From: Comamonadaceae bacterium | GTDB lineage: Bacteria > Pseudomonadota > Gammaproteobacteria > Burkholderiales > Burkholderiaceae_C | DNA length: 64,000 nt | Reading direction: 5' to 3' | Assembly (NCBI GenBank): GCA_947447355.1 | Contig: CANFJF010000002.1 | Span: 1-64,000 of the forward strand | Shown: in pieces, positions 8,834-17,289 of the stretch | How the letters are laid out: each line of letters begins with the position of its first letter | Numbering within the stretch: the first letter of the stretch is position 1 | Program-made: the position numbers and the translations under genes | Notes under the pieces: generated by a model | Database searches by the model: none | What the model saw: the letters and a program-made list of their open reading frames with translations, nothing else | What the model was told of the DNA's origin: nothing

Positions 8834-9409
8834 TCAGGCTTCCTCGTTGTAGCCCATGCGGCGCGCCATCTCGGCTTGCCATACAGAACGCAATTGGAAC
8901 CTAGGCCGGCTGCGGGCAATGGTTTCTGCGCGCGCCCAAATCACGTCGTCGGGCTGGTCCAGGTCGATGGCTTCGCGCAAGGGTTGCTCGCAATACCACG
9001 GAGAGTCGATGAAGACTTCCAGCCGGTTGCCTTCGGGGTCACGGAAATAAATGGACACAGCATTGCCGTGGGTGGCGCAGAGCAACTCGGTGACATCGGC
9101 ATCGGCGGCGACGCGATCGCGCATCATTCGCAGCGTGGCCAGATCAGGCACCCGCAGCGAGATTTGGTTGATGACGTTGAAGCTCAGATCTGCCGGCCGG
9201 CCCGTTGCCAGCACGATCTGGTGGTGCTCCGACGGGTCGCGGCTGAGAAACACCAGTTGTACCGTGCCCAAGTCGCCCCGATCCGTTTCGGTGAAGCACA
9301 TCACGTCTTGGTAAAAGCGCGCCATGCGCTCAAGGTCGCGCACATAAAAGCCCATGTGGCTGAAGACCAGTGCGTCGCGCTGGCGCAAGCTGCGTGTAGG
9401 TTGTGTCAT
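8834..9409 (-). CDS. VOC-superfamily (glyoxalase/extradiol-like) protein
   Basis: 191 residues with one vicinal-oxygen-chelate unit: FSHMGFYVRDLERMARFYQ at the start and DPEGNRLEVFID near residue 131. A His near 18 and Glu 131 match metal ligands of type I extradiol dioxygenases, but the position normally occupied by the second His reads VINQISLRV, with Gln82. An HH pair (62-63) lies just before it. It is first in the operon ahead of the MhpA-like hydroxylase, so a ring-cleavage or isomerase role is plausible. Single-domain extradiol enzymes are about this size. A non-catalytic or different VOC activity cannot be excluded. Confidence 0.75.
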   Translation of the reverse strand: MTQPTRSLRQRDALVFSHMGFYVRDLERMARFYQDVMCFTETDRGDLGTVQLVFLSRDPSEHHQIVLATGRPADLSFNVINQISLRVPDLATLRMMRDRVAADADVTELLCATHGNAVSIYFRDPEGNRLEVFIDSPWYCEQPLREAIDLDQPDDVIWARAETIARSRPRFQLRSVWQAEMARRMGYNEEA

Positions 9410-9468
9410 GGGATTTCCAGTTGGTTTTAATGAAAACTGAACGGATTATGCCGTCTTGATTTCTATAA

Positions 9469-9497
9469 ATTATGCGTCAATTCTTATAATTTGACAA
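9469..9497 (-). promoter_or_regulatory. Predicted sigma-70 promoter for the VOC-FAH operon
   Basis: On the minus strand TTGTCA (9497-9492) and CATAAT (9474-9469) are separated by 17 bp, close to consensus, upstream of the VOC gene start at 9409. The -35 overlaps the -35 of the plus-strand promoter. Read by eye only. Confidence 0.5.
9476..9495. promoter_or_regulatory. Inverted repeat GTCAA-N10-TTGAC, candidate operator
   Basis: A perfect 5-bp inverted repeat with a 10-bp AT-rich spacer lies in the divergent region and overlaps both predicted -35 elements. Its position suits control of both operons by the neighbouring IclR protein, which is inference. Confidence 0.45.
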
Positions 9498-9519
9498 TTT
9501 GATTAATTTATCTAAGAAT
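9491..9519 (+). promoter_or_regulatory. Predicted sigma-70 promoter for the Bug-led operon
   Basis: TTGACA at 9491-9496 is a perfect -35; TAAGAA at 9513-9518 is a weak -10 at 16-bp spacing. It lies about 60 bp before the chosen Bug start at 9580. It shares its -35 bases with the divergent promoter. Confidence 0.4.
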
Positions 9520-9579
9520 GCGATGCGGGCAATTCTGATCCATTGCCAAGCCAATTTCACCCCCTCTGGAGACACCACA

Positions 9580-10572
9580 ATGAGCAGATTCAATCCATTC
9601 CATCGACGCGCTTGCCTGGCGGCAATCAGCCTCGCCTTTTTGGCCGTGACAGGCGCTGCAGCCGTTCATGCGCAAAGTTATCCGACCAAGCCGATCCGGC
9701 TGGTGGCACCGTTTCCAGCAGGTTCCGGTCCAGATGCCAATGCCCGAGAAATCGCCGCAGAACTCACCAAAATTCTGGGCCAGACGGTGATCGTGGAAAA
9801 CCGCCCCGGCGCTTCGTCCATCATCGGCACCGATGTCGTGGCCAAGGCAGTTCCGGACGGTTACACGCTGCTCGTGGGGACCACCACGTCAATGTCGGTG
9901 TTGCAGCACATGTATGCCAAGCTGCCGTTCAATGCGGAGCGGGATTTCGCGCCTATCAGTTTGCTGGGCTTGCTCAACACGGGTCTGATTGCCCACCCCG
10001 GGACTTCATTCAAGACGGTGCAAGAGCTCATCGCTCAAGCCAAGGCGCAGCCCGACGCTGTGAACGTGGCCACGCAGGGCATTGGCAGCTATTCACATTT
10101 GTCAGGTGAGTGGTTTGGTGCGGGTTCCGGGACCAAACTCAAATTTGTGCCTTACAACACCAGCAGCCCTTACAGCGACCTGCTGGCCGGGCAGATGAAC
10201 ATCATGTTCGATGGTTTGCCGGCCGCTGCGGGCAATATTCGCGCGGGCAAGCTCAAACTGTTAGCGATCACGGGCAAATCCCGTCACCCCGCCTTTCCGG
10301 ATGTGCCCACTTTTGCAGAGGCGGGCTTGCCGGATTACGCGCCCTTGGCATGGCAAGGTTTGCTGGCACCTGCAGGAACACCGGCAGCGATTTTGGAAAA
10401 ACTCAGCGCCGCCATGCAGAAGGCGACCCAGAACCCTGTGCTGGCTGAAAAATGGCGTCAATATGGTGGCGAACTCAAGGCCACGACACCCGCTGAGTTT
10501 GCGGCTTTCATCAAGGCCGACTCTGCCAAGTGGGGGCAGGTGGTCCGCCAAGCTGGCGTCAAGCTCGATTGA
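9580..10572 (+). CDS. Bug-family (TctC-like) periplasmic binding protein 1
   Basis: The start at ATG 9580 is chosen over the track start 9499 because it has a GGAGA site upstream and begins a proper signal peptide (MSRFNPFHRRACLAAISLAF... VHAQ|SYPTKP). The 330-residue product has the Bug hallmarks YPTKPIRLVAPFPAG, NRPGASSIIGTDVVAKAVPDGYT and a late FPDVPTFAEAGLP. These are extracytoplasmic receptors of tripartite tricarboxylate transporters, binding carboxylates or amides. No TctA/TctB membrane genes are present. It opens the plus-strand catabolic operon and is followed by a second Bug gene. Confidence 0.92.
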   Translation: MSRFNPFHRRACLAAISLAFLAVTGAAAVHAQSYPTKPIRLVAPFPAGSGPDANAREIAAELTKILGQTVIVENRPGASSIIGTDVVAKAVPDGYTLLVGTTTSMSVLQHMYAKLPFNAERDFAPISLLGLLNTGLIAHPGTSFKTVQELIAQAKAQPDAVNVATQGIGSYSHLSGEWFGAGSGTKLKFVPYNTSSPYSDLLAGQMNIMFDGLPAAAGNIRAGKLKLLAITGKSRHPAFPDVPTFAEAGLPDYAPLAWQGLLAPAGTPAAILEKLSAAMQKATQNPVLAEKWRQYGGELKATTPAEFAAFIKADSAKWGQVVRQAGVKLD

Positions 10573-10659
10573 TGTTGTGCGCGCCGGCTCAGGGTTAAAC
10601 GCTATGGAATCCGGGTGAGGTTGAAACAACAATGACGCAAAGATGGAGGAGATTTCAAG

Positions 10660-11673
10660 GTGTTTAAAAAATTCCTGATGGTGCGCGCTCATGTCATGAG
10701 CGCTGGCCTTGGCTTGGCCGTGTTAGCCGGCATCGCGGCGGCTTTGACCGGTTACGCAGCGCCAGCGGCTGCACAAGACGGCTACCCGAACAAACCGATT
10801 CGCATTTTGCTGGGCTTCGCACCTGGTGGGGGCAGCGACGTGGTGGCGCGACTGATTGCCAAGTCACTGGGAGAGCGTTTCGGCCAAACTGTCATGGTGG
10901 ACAACAAACCCGGCGCGGGCGGCAACATTGCGGCGGACATGGCCGCGAAGGCGGCGCCTGATGGCTACACACTGGTCTTGTTGCCGAGCGGCCACGCCAG
11001 CAATGCCGCCATGAAAAAGTCGCTGCCGTTTGACCCGGTCAACGACTTCGCTTGGGTCTCGACCATCACCACCTACCCGCTGGCGCTGTCAGTCAAGCCC
11101 GATTCGCCGATTCGCTCGTTTCAAGATTTCATGTTGCGCACCAAGGCCGAACCGGGGCGCTACACCTACACCTCGGTGGGCGTCGGCACCGCCATGCACC
11201 TGGTGGGTGAATGGATCATGGCGGAAAGCGGTGGCACGGCCGTGCACGTTCCCTTCAAGGGCGGCAGCGCACCGTTGACCGAACTGCTGGCCGGCCGTGT
11301 CGATGTGATGATCGACACCATGACCAGCACCGCGCCCTTGCTGAAGGACAAGCGCTTGCGCGGCTTGGCCGTCACATCGCCCAAAGGACAGAGCAACATG
11401 TTTGGCGTGCCCAACGTGGCCGACACGTACCCGACGTTGGTGTTTGAGTCTTGGCTTGGCATTGCAGCGCCGCCTGGCACACCGCCAGCCATCGTGGTCA
11501 GACTACAGCGCGAACTCAAAGCCGTGATTGAGTCACCCGAGGTCAAACAAAAACTGACTGACTGGGGCGGTCAACCGCAGGCCAGCACGCCAGCCGAGTT
11601 CAAGGCGCGGGTTGAGAAAGACATCCAGAGCCTGCGCCGGGTGGTGGCTGACAGGCGTATTGAACTCGAGTGA
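10660..11673 (+). CDS. Bug-family periplasmic binding protein 2
   Basis: 337 residues from a GTG start at 10660, supported by GGAGGAG about 8 nt upstream. The signal peptide runs to about residue 39 (APAAAQD|GYPNKP). The core is typical: PIRILLGFAPGGGSDVVARLIA, NKPGAGGNIAADMAAKAAPDGYT, FKGGSAPLTELLAGRVDVM. It is not a close duplicate of the upstream Bug protein, so the pair probably bind different carboxylates. It lies 87 nt downstream of Bug 1 and about 160 nt before the MaoC-like gene. Confidence 0.92.
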   Translation: MFKKFLMVRAHVMSAGLGLAVLAGIAAALTGYAAPAAAQDGYPNKPIRILLGFAPGGGSDVVARLIAKSLGERFGQTVMVDNKPGAGGNIAADMAAKAAPDGYTLVLLPSGHASNAAMKKSLPFDPVNDFAWVSTITTYPLALSVKPDSPIRSFQDFMLRTKAEPGRYTYTSVGVGTAMHLVGEWIMAESGGTAVHVPFKGGSAPLTELLAGRVDVMIDTMTSTAPLLKDKRLRGLAVTSPKGQSNMFGVPNVADTYPTLVFESWLGIAAPPGTPPAIVVRLQRELKAVIESPEVKQKLTDWGGQPQASTPAEFKARVEKDIQSLRRVVADRRIELE

Positions 11674-11830
11674 TGGCGCATAAGCTGATGTGAAATGGAC
11701 TGGTCTCTTTTAGATCTTTCGCCATAGCACCGCCGATACGGCCCCCGACCAGTTTGCGAGGTTGTCTAGTGATGAGTCTTATCGCGTCAATATTGACCTG
11801 TGGAATCTTTGCATGCAAAATTGCACGCAT

Positions 11831-13060
11831 ATGTCCAAATCATTTTCAACCTCCCCAAACAGCCCTAACGCCCCAAAGGCGATGATTCGCAGTGGCGAAG
11901 ACTCACCGTCTCTCAGCGACGAACAAATTGAAGACGCTCGAAAACTCATCGGTGTCTGGCTGCGGCGTGACGTGCACACGCCCTCCATCTATGAGCCCTT
12001 GTCGGTCCACGACATTCGCCGCTGGTCGCATTACAGCGTAGGGGATGACAACCCGCTTTTTTCAGAAGTCGACTATGCCAAGCGAAGCACATGGGGCACG
12101 GTGATTGCACCGCCGACTTTTTTGTACACCATTGACACCGGCATCGTGGCCCCGGGCATGCCTGGGATCCAGTGGATATTTGCCGGTTCGCGGTTTGAGC
12201 ACTTTATGCCGGTCAAAGCCGGTGACACCATCACCGCCCGCGCCCGTTTGATCGATGTTCAGATCAAGGAAGGCCGCAACATTGCGCGCTATGTCAACCA
12301 AGTCGGCGAGGTGCTTTACACCAATCAAAACGGGCAGCTCGTCACCCGCTACGAGGGTGACATTTACCGCGTTCCGCGCAAACGCAGTGGCGGTGGCTTC
12401 AAATTTGCGCTGAAAGAAAAAGAAGCACCACCGCCACCATATCGTTACACCGACGCAGAAATTGACGCCATTGCAGACGGCTACCGCAACGAATTCCGGC
12501 GCGGCAGTGACAGCTTGTATTGGGAAGACGTCAACCTGGGCGACACCTTGCCGGTGGTGCAAAAAGGCCCACTCACCTTGGTCGACATCGTTGGTTTTTA
12601 CTCCGGCAGGCGTACCGTCTACAACGTTATGAAGTTGGCGTTTGCCGACCGAGACAAGCACCCCAGCAACGTCTATTACTCACCGGCACGCAACATCCCC
12701 ATGCACCCGGCAGCGGGCCACTTTGACGTTGAAATTGCACATGAAATTGGCATGCCAGCGGCCTATGACCAAGGCTGGCAACGCATCGGCTGGGCGGGTC
12801 ACATGCTGACCAACTGGTGTGGCGACCGTGGCTTTGTGCGCCGCCTTGATGGCCGCGTGACCAAGCCCAATTTAATCGGTGACCTGACCAAGCTGACCGG
12901 CGAAGTCGTTGCCAAACGCAAAACCGAGGCCCTCAACGGCATGCCCGCAGAGTCGCTGATTGACATTCGCTGGTGGGGTGAAAACCAACGCGGGGAACGC
13001 AACTGCAGCGGCGAAGCCACCGTCCGACTCCCTTCCCGCGACATCAGCCTGCGTTGCTAA
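11831..13060 (+). CDS. Double hot-dog MaoC-like dehydratase
   Basis: The track ORF begins at a TTG (11762); conserved sequence starts later, so ATG 11831 (MSKSFS...) is preferred, with ATG 11813 or 11882 possible. The product (about 409 residues) has two hot-dog halves. The N-terminal half (YEPLSVHDIRRWSHYSVGDD..., VIAPPTFLYTID) resembles the FAS1-like or N-terminal MaoC dehydratase domain. The C-terminal half carries HFDVEIAHEIGMPAAYDQG and GWAGHMLTNW. Such proteins hydrate enoyl-CoA esters, similar to mesaconyl- or itaconyl-CoA hydratases. It precedes a CaiB CoA-transferase by 12 nt, suggesting they act on the same CoA ester. Confidence 0.8.
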   Translation: MSKSFSTSPNSPNAPKAMIRSGEDSPSLSDEQIEDARKLIGVWLRRDVHTPSIYEPLSVHDIRRWSHYSVGDDNPLFSEVDYAKRSTWGTVIAPPTFLYTIDTGIVAPGMPGIQWIFAGSRFEHFMPVKAGDTITARARLIDVQIKEGRNIARYVNQVGEVLYTNQNGQLVTRYEGDIYRVPRKRSGGGFKFALKEKEAPPPPYRYTDAEIDAIADGYRNEFRRGSDSLYWEDVNLGDTLPVVQKGPLTLVDIVGFYSGRRTVYNVMKLAFADRDKHPSNVYYSPARNIPMHPAAGHFDVEIAHEIGMPAAYDQGWQRIGWAGHMLTNWCGDRGFVRRLDGRVTKPNLIGDLTKLTGEVVAKRKTEALNGMPAESLIDIRWWGENQRGERNCSGEATVRLPSRDISLRC

Positions 13061-13072
13061 ACCCGATACACC

Positions 13073-14293
13073 ATGACCCCTACCCGCAGACCACTCGAAG
13101 GCATCAAAGTATTGGACCTGACCCATGGCGTCGCCGGACCCTATTGCACGATGGTGCTGGGCGACTTGGGCGCTGAAATCGTCAAGATTGAAAAACCAGA
13201 GCGCGGCGATGCTACGCGCTACATGAACGTGAGTGAAAAATTTCACACCGACATTCCGCGCGTCGGCGGTGATTATTTTTTAGCCGTCAACCGGAACAAG
13301 CGCAGCGTGGCGATTGAAATGAAAACTCCGGAGGGTCGTGCTCTGTGCGAAGAGCTGGCTGCCTGGGCCGACGTGGTGGTGCAGAACTTCAGGCCCGGCG
13401 TGACCCAGCGACTGGGGCTGGATTATGAGAGCCTCAAAAAGATCAATCCCAAACTCGTGTACGCCAATATTTCTGCTTACGGCATGGAAGGCGTGCTAGC
13501 CGACAAAGCCGGTATGGACATTGCCGTGCAGGCTCGCTCTGGTGTGATGCGCATCACCGGAGCGCTCGACAGCAATGAGCCCTTGCGTCCTGGCGCGTCT
13601 ATTGCCGACTTTGGTGGCGGTATTTATCTGGTCGCCGGTTTGCTGGCAGCGCTGTTTGACCGCGAACGCACCGGCGAAGGTCAGGAAGTCAGCGTGTCCC
13701 TGCTCGACGCCACCATGAGCATGCTCATCAATTACTCGGTCGCTGTGATTGACGGCGGTGCCAACGTCACACCGCTCGGTTCGGGTCATCCGCAACTGGT
13801 TCCCTACCAAGCCTTCCCCACGCAAGACGGCTTTGTGGTGGTGGCCACCGGCACCAACAAAACCTACCGCACCCTGTGCGATGCCTTGGGCCGACCTGAG
13901 CTCACCACCGATGCGCGCTTTGCGTCGAACCAAAGCCGCGTGGCCAACCGCGCTGCCATGGTCACCGAGCTGTCGGCCGTTTTCAGCCAACAAACCACGG
14001 CGCATTGGATTGACGTACTCGAAGACGCCGACATACCTTGTGCTCCGGTTAATGAACTGTCTGAAGCCTTTGAAGAGCTCAAGACCACGGCGCCCGACAT
14101 GGTGCAGCGCGTGGCGCACCCGGTGCTGGGTTCTGTTGCACAACTCGGTGTGCCGTTCAAATTTTCAGCCTGCCGCGGTGACATTCGCCGCCCGCCGCCG
14201 ATGCTTGGAGAGCACACGCATGAAGTCCTTAGCCAGTTGCTGGGCCGCAGTGAAGCCACCATCGCCCAACTGCACGCCGACAAGGTGATCTGA
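13073..14293 (+). CDS. CaiB/BaiF (class III) CoA-transferase
   Basis: 406 residues with the family N-terminus LEGIKVLDLTHGVAGPYCTMVLGDLGAEIVKIE and the nucleotide/CoA-binding VVVQNFRPGV. The expected catalytic Asp is in AGMDIAVQA (about D149). Class III enzymes move CoA between carboxylic acids, often from succinyl-CoA. The stop overlaps the start of the NDP-forming acyl-CoA synthetase by one base (TGATG), showing translational coupling. Together they offer two ways to activate an acid imported through the Bug receptors. The substrate is unknown. Confidence 0.9.
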   Translation: MTPTRRPLEGIKVLDLTHGVAGPYCTMVLGDLGAEIVKIEKPERGDATRYMNVSEKFHTDIPRVGGDYFLAVNRNKRSVAIEMKTPEGRALCEELAAWADVVVQNFRPGVTQRLGLDYESLKKINPKLVYANISAYGMEGVLADKAGMDIAVQARSGVMRITGALDSNEPLRPGASIADFGGGIYLVAGLLAALFDRERTGEGQEVSVSLLDATMSMLINYSVAVIDGGANVTPLGSGHPQLVPYQAFPTQDGFVVVATGTNKTYRTLCDALGRPELTTDARFASNQSRVANRAAMVTELSAVFSQQTTAHWIDVLEDADIPCAPVNELSEAFEELKTTAPDMVQRVAHPVLGSVAQLGVPFKFSACRGDIRRPPPMLGEHTHEVLSQLLGRSEATIAQLHADKVI

Positions 14294-16422
14294 TGAACCT
14301 GCAGCTTGACAGTATTTTTCACGCCCGCTCGGTCGCATTGATCGGCCTGTCCAGCGACCCGCGCAAGATGACCGGAGCGCCGCTTGGCATCTTGCGCCAG
14401 ACCGGCTTCAGGGGAGCGATATACCCCGTGAACCCGAAGGCCAGTGAGATCGGCGGCCTGCGCGCTTACCCCAGCATCGCATCGCTTCCCGAAGCGCCCG
14501 ACGTTGCGATGATCATGCTGTCCGCAAAACACTGCGCGCAAGCCGTGCGCGATTGCGCCGCTAGAGGCACACGAGCCGTTGTGGTGCTCAGTTCTGGATT
14601 CGAGGAAACAGACAGTGGCCGCCAAGCTGCGGCAGACCTCGCAGCAGCGGCGAGAGACAACGGAGTCGCTCTGGTTGGGCCTAATTGCGAAGGCGTCTGG
14701 TCGGTGGCCGCACGCACTTTGCTCACGTTTGGGTCGGCCGCTAAGCGGGATGTTTTGCACCACGCACCCGTGGCGATTCTGTCGCAAAGCGGCGCCATGG
14801 CCGGTGCAATCGCCAGACATTTGCAAAATGATGCCATCGGTTGCGCTTACGTCGTCTCGGTCGGCAATGAAACCGTGCTGACGATCTCCGATTACATGGC
14901 GTGGATGATCCTGCAAAAGGATGTTCGCGTCGTGCTGTTGTTCATTGAAGGCCTGCGCGATGGCGCACGCTTGCTGAGCCTGATTCGCCAAGCCGGTTCT
15001 CGCGGCATCCGTGTCGCGGTGCTCAAGTCGGGCAACTCGAAAGAAGGTATGGATGCCGCCGCATCGCACACGGGCAAGATCGCTTCCGAATTCAATATTT
15101 ACCGCGACCTGCTTGCTGAGGCCGGCGCGATCCTGCTGGAAAGCTTGACTGAATTGATCGCAGCGGGCGAGGTCCTCAGCGTTGCGCCTTTGCCTTATGC
15201 ATCCGACCCCACGGCAGGACGCTACGGCCAAAACGGCGTGGCGGTCTTCAGCATTCCGGGGGGTACACGCGCACTCATGGCCGACCAGTGTGACGTCCAC
15301 GGCGTACCGCTTTCAACATTCGCGCGCAGCACGGTTGCGCAGCTGACACAAGCCTTGCCCGAGTTTGGGGGCGTCGAAAATCCGACCGACTTGACCGGTC
15401 AGGTTCTTTCGCACCAAGGGCTGTTCGACCAGACACTGTCGATCATCGCCGGGGACCCACACACGGAAGCGCTGGTCGTCCAAGTCGCCAACCGCGGACC
15501 GAGCGACGTGATGGAACGCACGGCTTTGCTGGGCAAGGTCGCCAGAGATACAGGTGTTCCAGTCATCGCTACTTTTCTGGGTGACAGTTTGCCGGCCTCG
15601 GACCGCGCGCAATTGAGGGCACTCAAGGTCTTGTGCGCGCGCGACCCAGCCGAGGCCGCGCTTTTTCTCGGCTGGCTGTACAAAGCACGCGCCGCCAGCC
15701 AAGCCGATCAATCGGGCGAAACCGCGCGCAAACCGAAGCCGAACCTTGGGGTTTCAGCGCCTTCAGACTGGGCCGAAACCATGGCGTGGTTCGCTGCCTG
15801 TGGCATATCGGTGCCGCGCTGGTTTGTCACTTGCGCCAATGACAAGGTTGCGCCGTTGTGCGCCGGCATGGGGCCGGTCGCGGTGAAAGCCTTGCCTGAG
15901 GATGCAGCGCATAAAACGGAACTGGGCCTGCTCGCCCTTAACGTGATTGGCGCTGACGCCATTACCGCAGAAGCGTCGCGTCTACGTAAAGCGCTGAACA
16001 AGCCCAGTGCCGGCATCTTGGTGCAAGAGATGGTCACGGGCGGTGTCGAAGTTCTGCTGTCTGCGACGCAAAATCCCGACTTCGGTCCCGTGCTGACGAT
16101 TGGGTTGGGCGGTATTTCGGTGGAGCTTTTTCGCGATGTCGCCTGGCTGGCCTTGCCAACCTCTGAAGCTGCCGCACGCAACGCAATTGGACGCCTCAAG
16201 CTCGGCACGGTACTGAAGGGGTTTCGTGGCCAACCGCCGGCAGACATCGATGCGCTGGTGCAAGCCATCATCGCATTCGGGGACCAGTTCGTCGCCACCA
16301 TGCCCGCCTTGCTAGAGTTTGAAATCAATCCCTTGCTCGTATTGCCGCAAGGCCGCGGCGTCATCGCTGTTGACGCCCTGGTGGTACTAAAGCCAAAACA
16401 ACCTGAGGCCGCCCAAAAATGA
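14293..16422 (+). CDS. NDP-forming acyl-CoA synthetase (fused alpha-beta)
   Basis: A 709-residue ADP-forming acetyl-CoA-synthetase-type ligase. The CoA-binding Rossmann domain is first (SVALIGLSSDPRKMTGAPLG), then a succinyl-CoA-ligase-like domain with the phospho-His motif AAASHTGKIAS, then a C-terminal ATP-grasp domain (about 490-700; AVKALPEDAAHKTELG, LLEFEINPLLVLP). These enzymes interconvert acyl-CoA plus ADP/Pi with acid plus ATP. It overlaps caiB upstream and the SDR downstream (ATGA at 16419). A second, distinct copy lies at 24938. Confidence 0.88.
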   Translation: MNLQLDSIFHARSVALIGLSSDPRKMTGAPLGILRQTGFRGAIYPVNPKASEIGGLRAYPSIASLPEAPDVAMIMLSAKHCAQAVRDCAARGTRAVVVLSSGFEETDSGRQAAADLAAAARDNGVALVGPNCEGVWSVAARTLLTFGSAAKRDVLHHAPVAILSQSGAMAGAIARHLQNDAIGCAYVVSVGNETVLTISDYMAWMILQKDVRVVLLFIEGLRDGARLLSLIRQAGSRGIRVAVLKSGNSKEGMDAAASHTGKIASEFNIYRDLLAEAGAILLESLTELIAAGEVLSVAPLPYASDPTAGRYGQNGVAVFSIPGGTRALMADQCDVHGVPLSTFARSTVAQLTQALPEFGGVENPTDLTGQVLSHQGLFDQTLSIIAGDPHTEALVVQVANRGPSDVMERTALLGKVARDTGVPVIATFLGDSLPASDRAQLRALKVLCARDPAEAALFLGWLYKARAASQADQSGETARKPKPNLGVSAPSDWAETMAWFAACGISVPRWFVTCANDKVAPLCAGMGPVAVKALPEDAAHKTELGLLALNVIGADAITAEASRLRKALNKPSAGILVQEMVTGGVEVLLSATQNPDFGPVLTIGLGGISVELFRDVAWLALPTSEAAARNAIGRLKLGTVLKGFRGQPPADIDALVQAIIAFGDQFVATMPALLEFEINPLLVLPQGRGVIAVDALVVLKPKQPEAAQK

Positions 16423-17225
16423 CTTCACCTGTTATCGCCACCAGCGGCACACTTCGGCCACTGACCGGACGCACCGCCATCGTCACCGGCTCGGGTAGCA
16501 ATATCGGCCGGGCCATCGCACTGGGTTTTGCAAGGGATGGCGCAAACGTTGTCATCAACGGACACCGCAACCTCGAAGCGTTGGAAAGCGTTGCGCAGGA
16601 GGCCCGCACTCTTGGCGTTGAAGCGATGGTGGCGCTGGCAGATGTCGGCGATCATGCCGCTGTTGCGTCGATGGTCGACAACGCCGTTCAACGATTTGGC
16701 AGCCTGGACATCGCCGTGTCGAACGTGTCTTTACGCATGCACCAGCCGTTCCTAGACATCAGCATCGAGGATTGGCAGCGCATCATTAACACCAATTTAA
16801 GCGCGGCGTTTTACCTTGCGCGCGCGTGCCTTCCGCACATGTCCGCCAAACGCTGGGGCCGCATCATCCATATTTCGGGTCGTGATGGATTCTCACCCAA
16901 GGCCAACCGAGCCCACAACGTGACAGCCAAGGCGGGCGTCTTTGCACTAGCCAAAGCCATCGCCACCGAGTTCGGGCCGCTCGGCATCACGGCCAATGCC
17001 GTCGCACCGGGGATTGTTGACACCAGCCGTGATTTGGCCCATTACCCGGATGTCGCCAATGAGGCGATGCAGGACAGCTTCGCCGCACGAAAGTCCGCGA
17101 TGCCGCTGCGGCGCTTTGGACATGTCGATGAGATTGCCGCAGCATGCCGTTACCTGTGCTCTGACGCTGGCGGATTCATGACGGGTCAGATCATGCATGT
17201 CAATGGGGGAGAGTTCATGTTTTGA
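16419..17225 (+). CDS. Atypical short-chain dehydrogenase/reductase (Tyr missing)
   Basis: 268 residues with a Rossmann start TAIVTGSGSNIGRAIALG and overall classical SDR architecture, translationally coupled to the synthetase. Ser153 (HISGRDG) and Lys171 are in place, but the Tyr of YxxxK is replaced by Asn167 (AHNVTAKAG), and the NNAG motif reads SNVS. A normal Ser-Tyr-Lys mechanism is therefore not possible as read. It might use another residue (nearby His166), act as a different CoA-ester lyase/isomerase, or be a degenerate paralogue. The operon context implies a CoA-linked substrate. Confidence 0.8.
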   Translation: MTSPVIATSGTLRPLTGRTAIVTGSGSNIGRAIALGFARDGANVVINGHRNLEALESVAQEARTLGVEAMVALADVGDHAAVASMVDNAVQRFGSLDIAVSNVSLRMHQPFLDISIEDWQRIINTNLSAAFYLARACLPHMSAKRWGRIIHISGRDGFSPKANRAHNVTAKAGVFALAKAIATEFGPLGITANAVAPGIVDTSRDLAHYPDVANEAMQDSFAARKSAMPLRRFGHVDEIAAACRYLCSDAGGFMTGQIMHVNGGEFMF

Positions 17226-17289
17226 ATCCGCCAATGTTAAAAAGCCTCCTGTCACAGTCTCAATACAACGTCATACTGACATTCAAAAC

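Noticed and set aside
13864-15300. 478-residue minus-strand ORF
   Set aside because: It lies antisense to the CaiB and synthetase genes, has a His/Arg/Cys-rich shadow composition and no recognisable motif.
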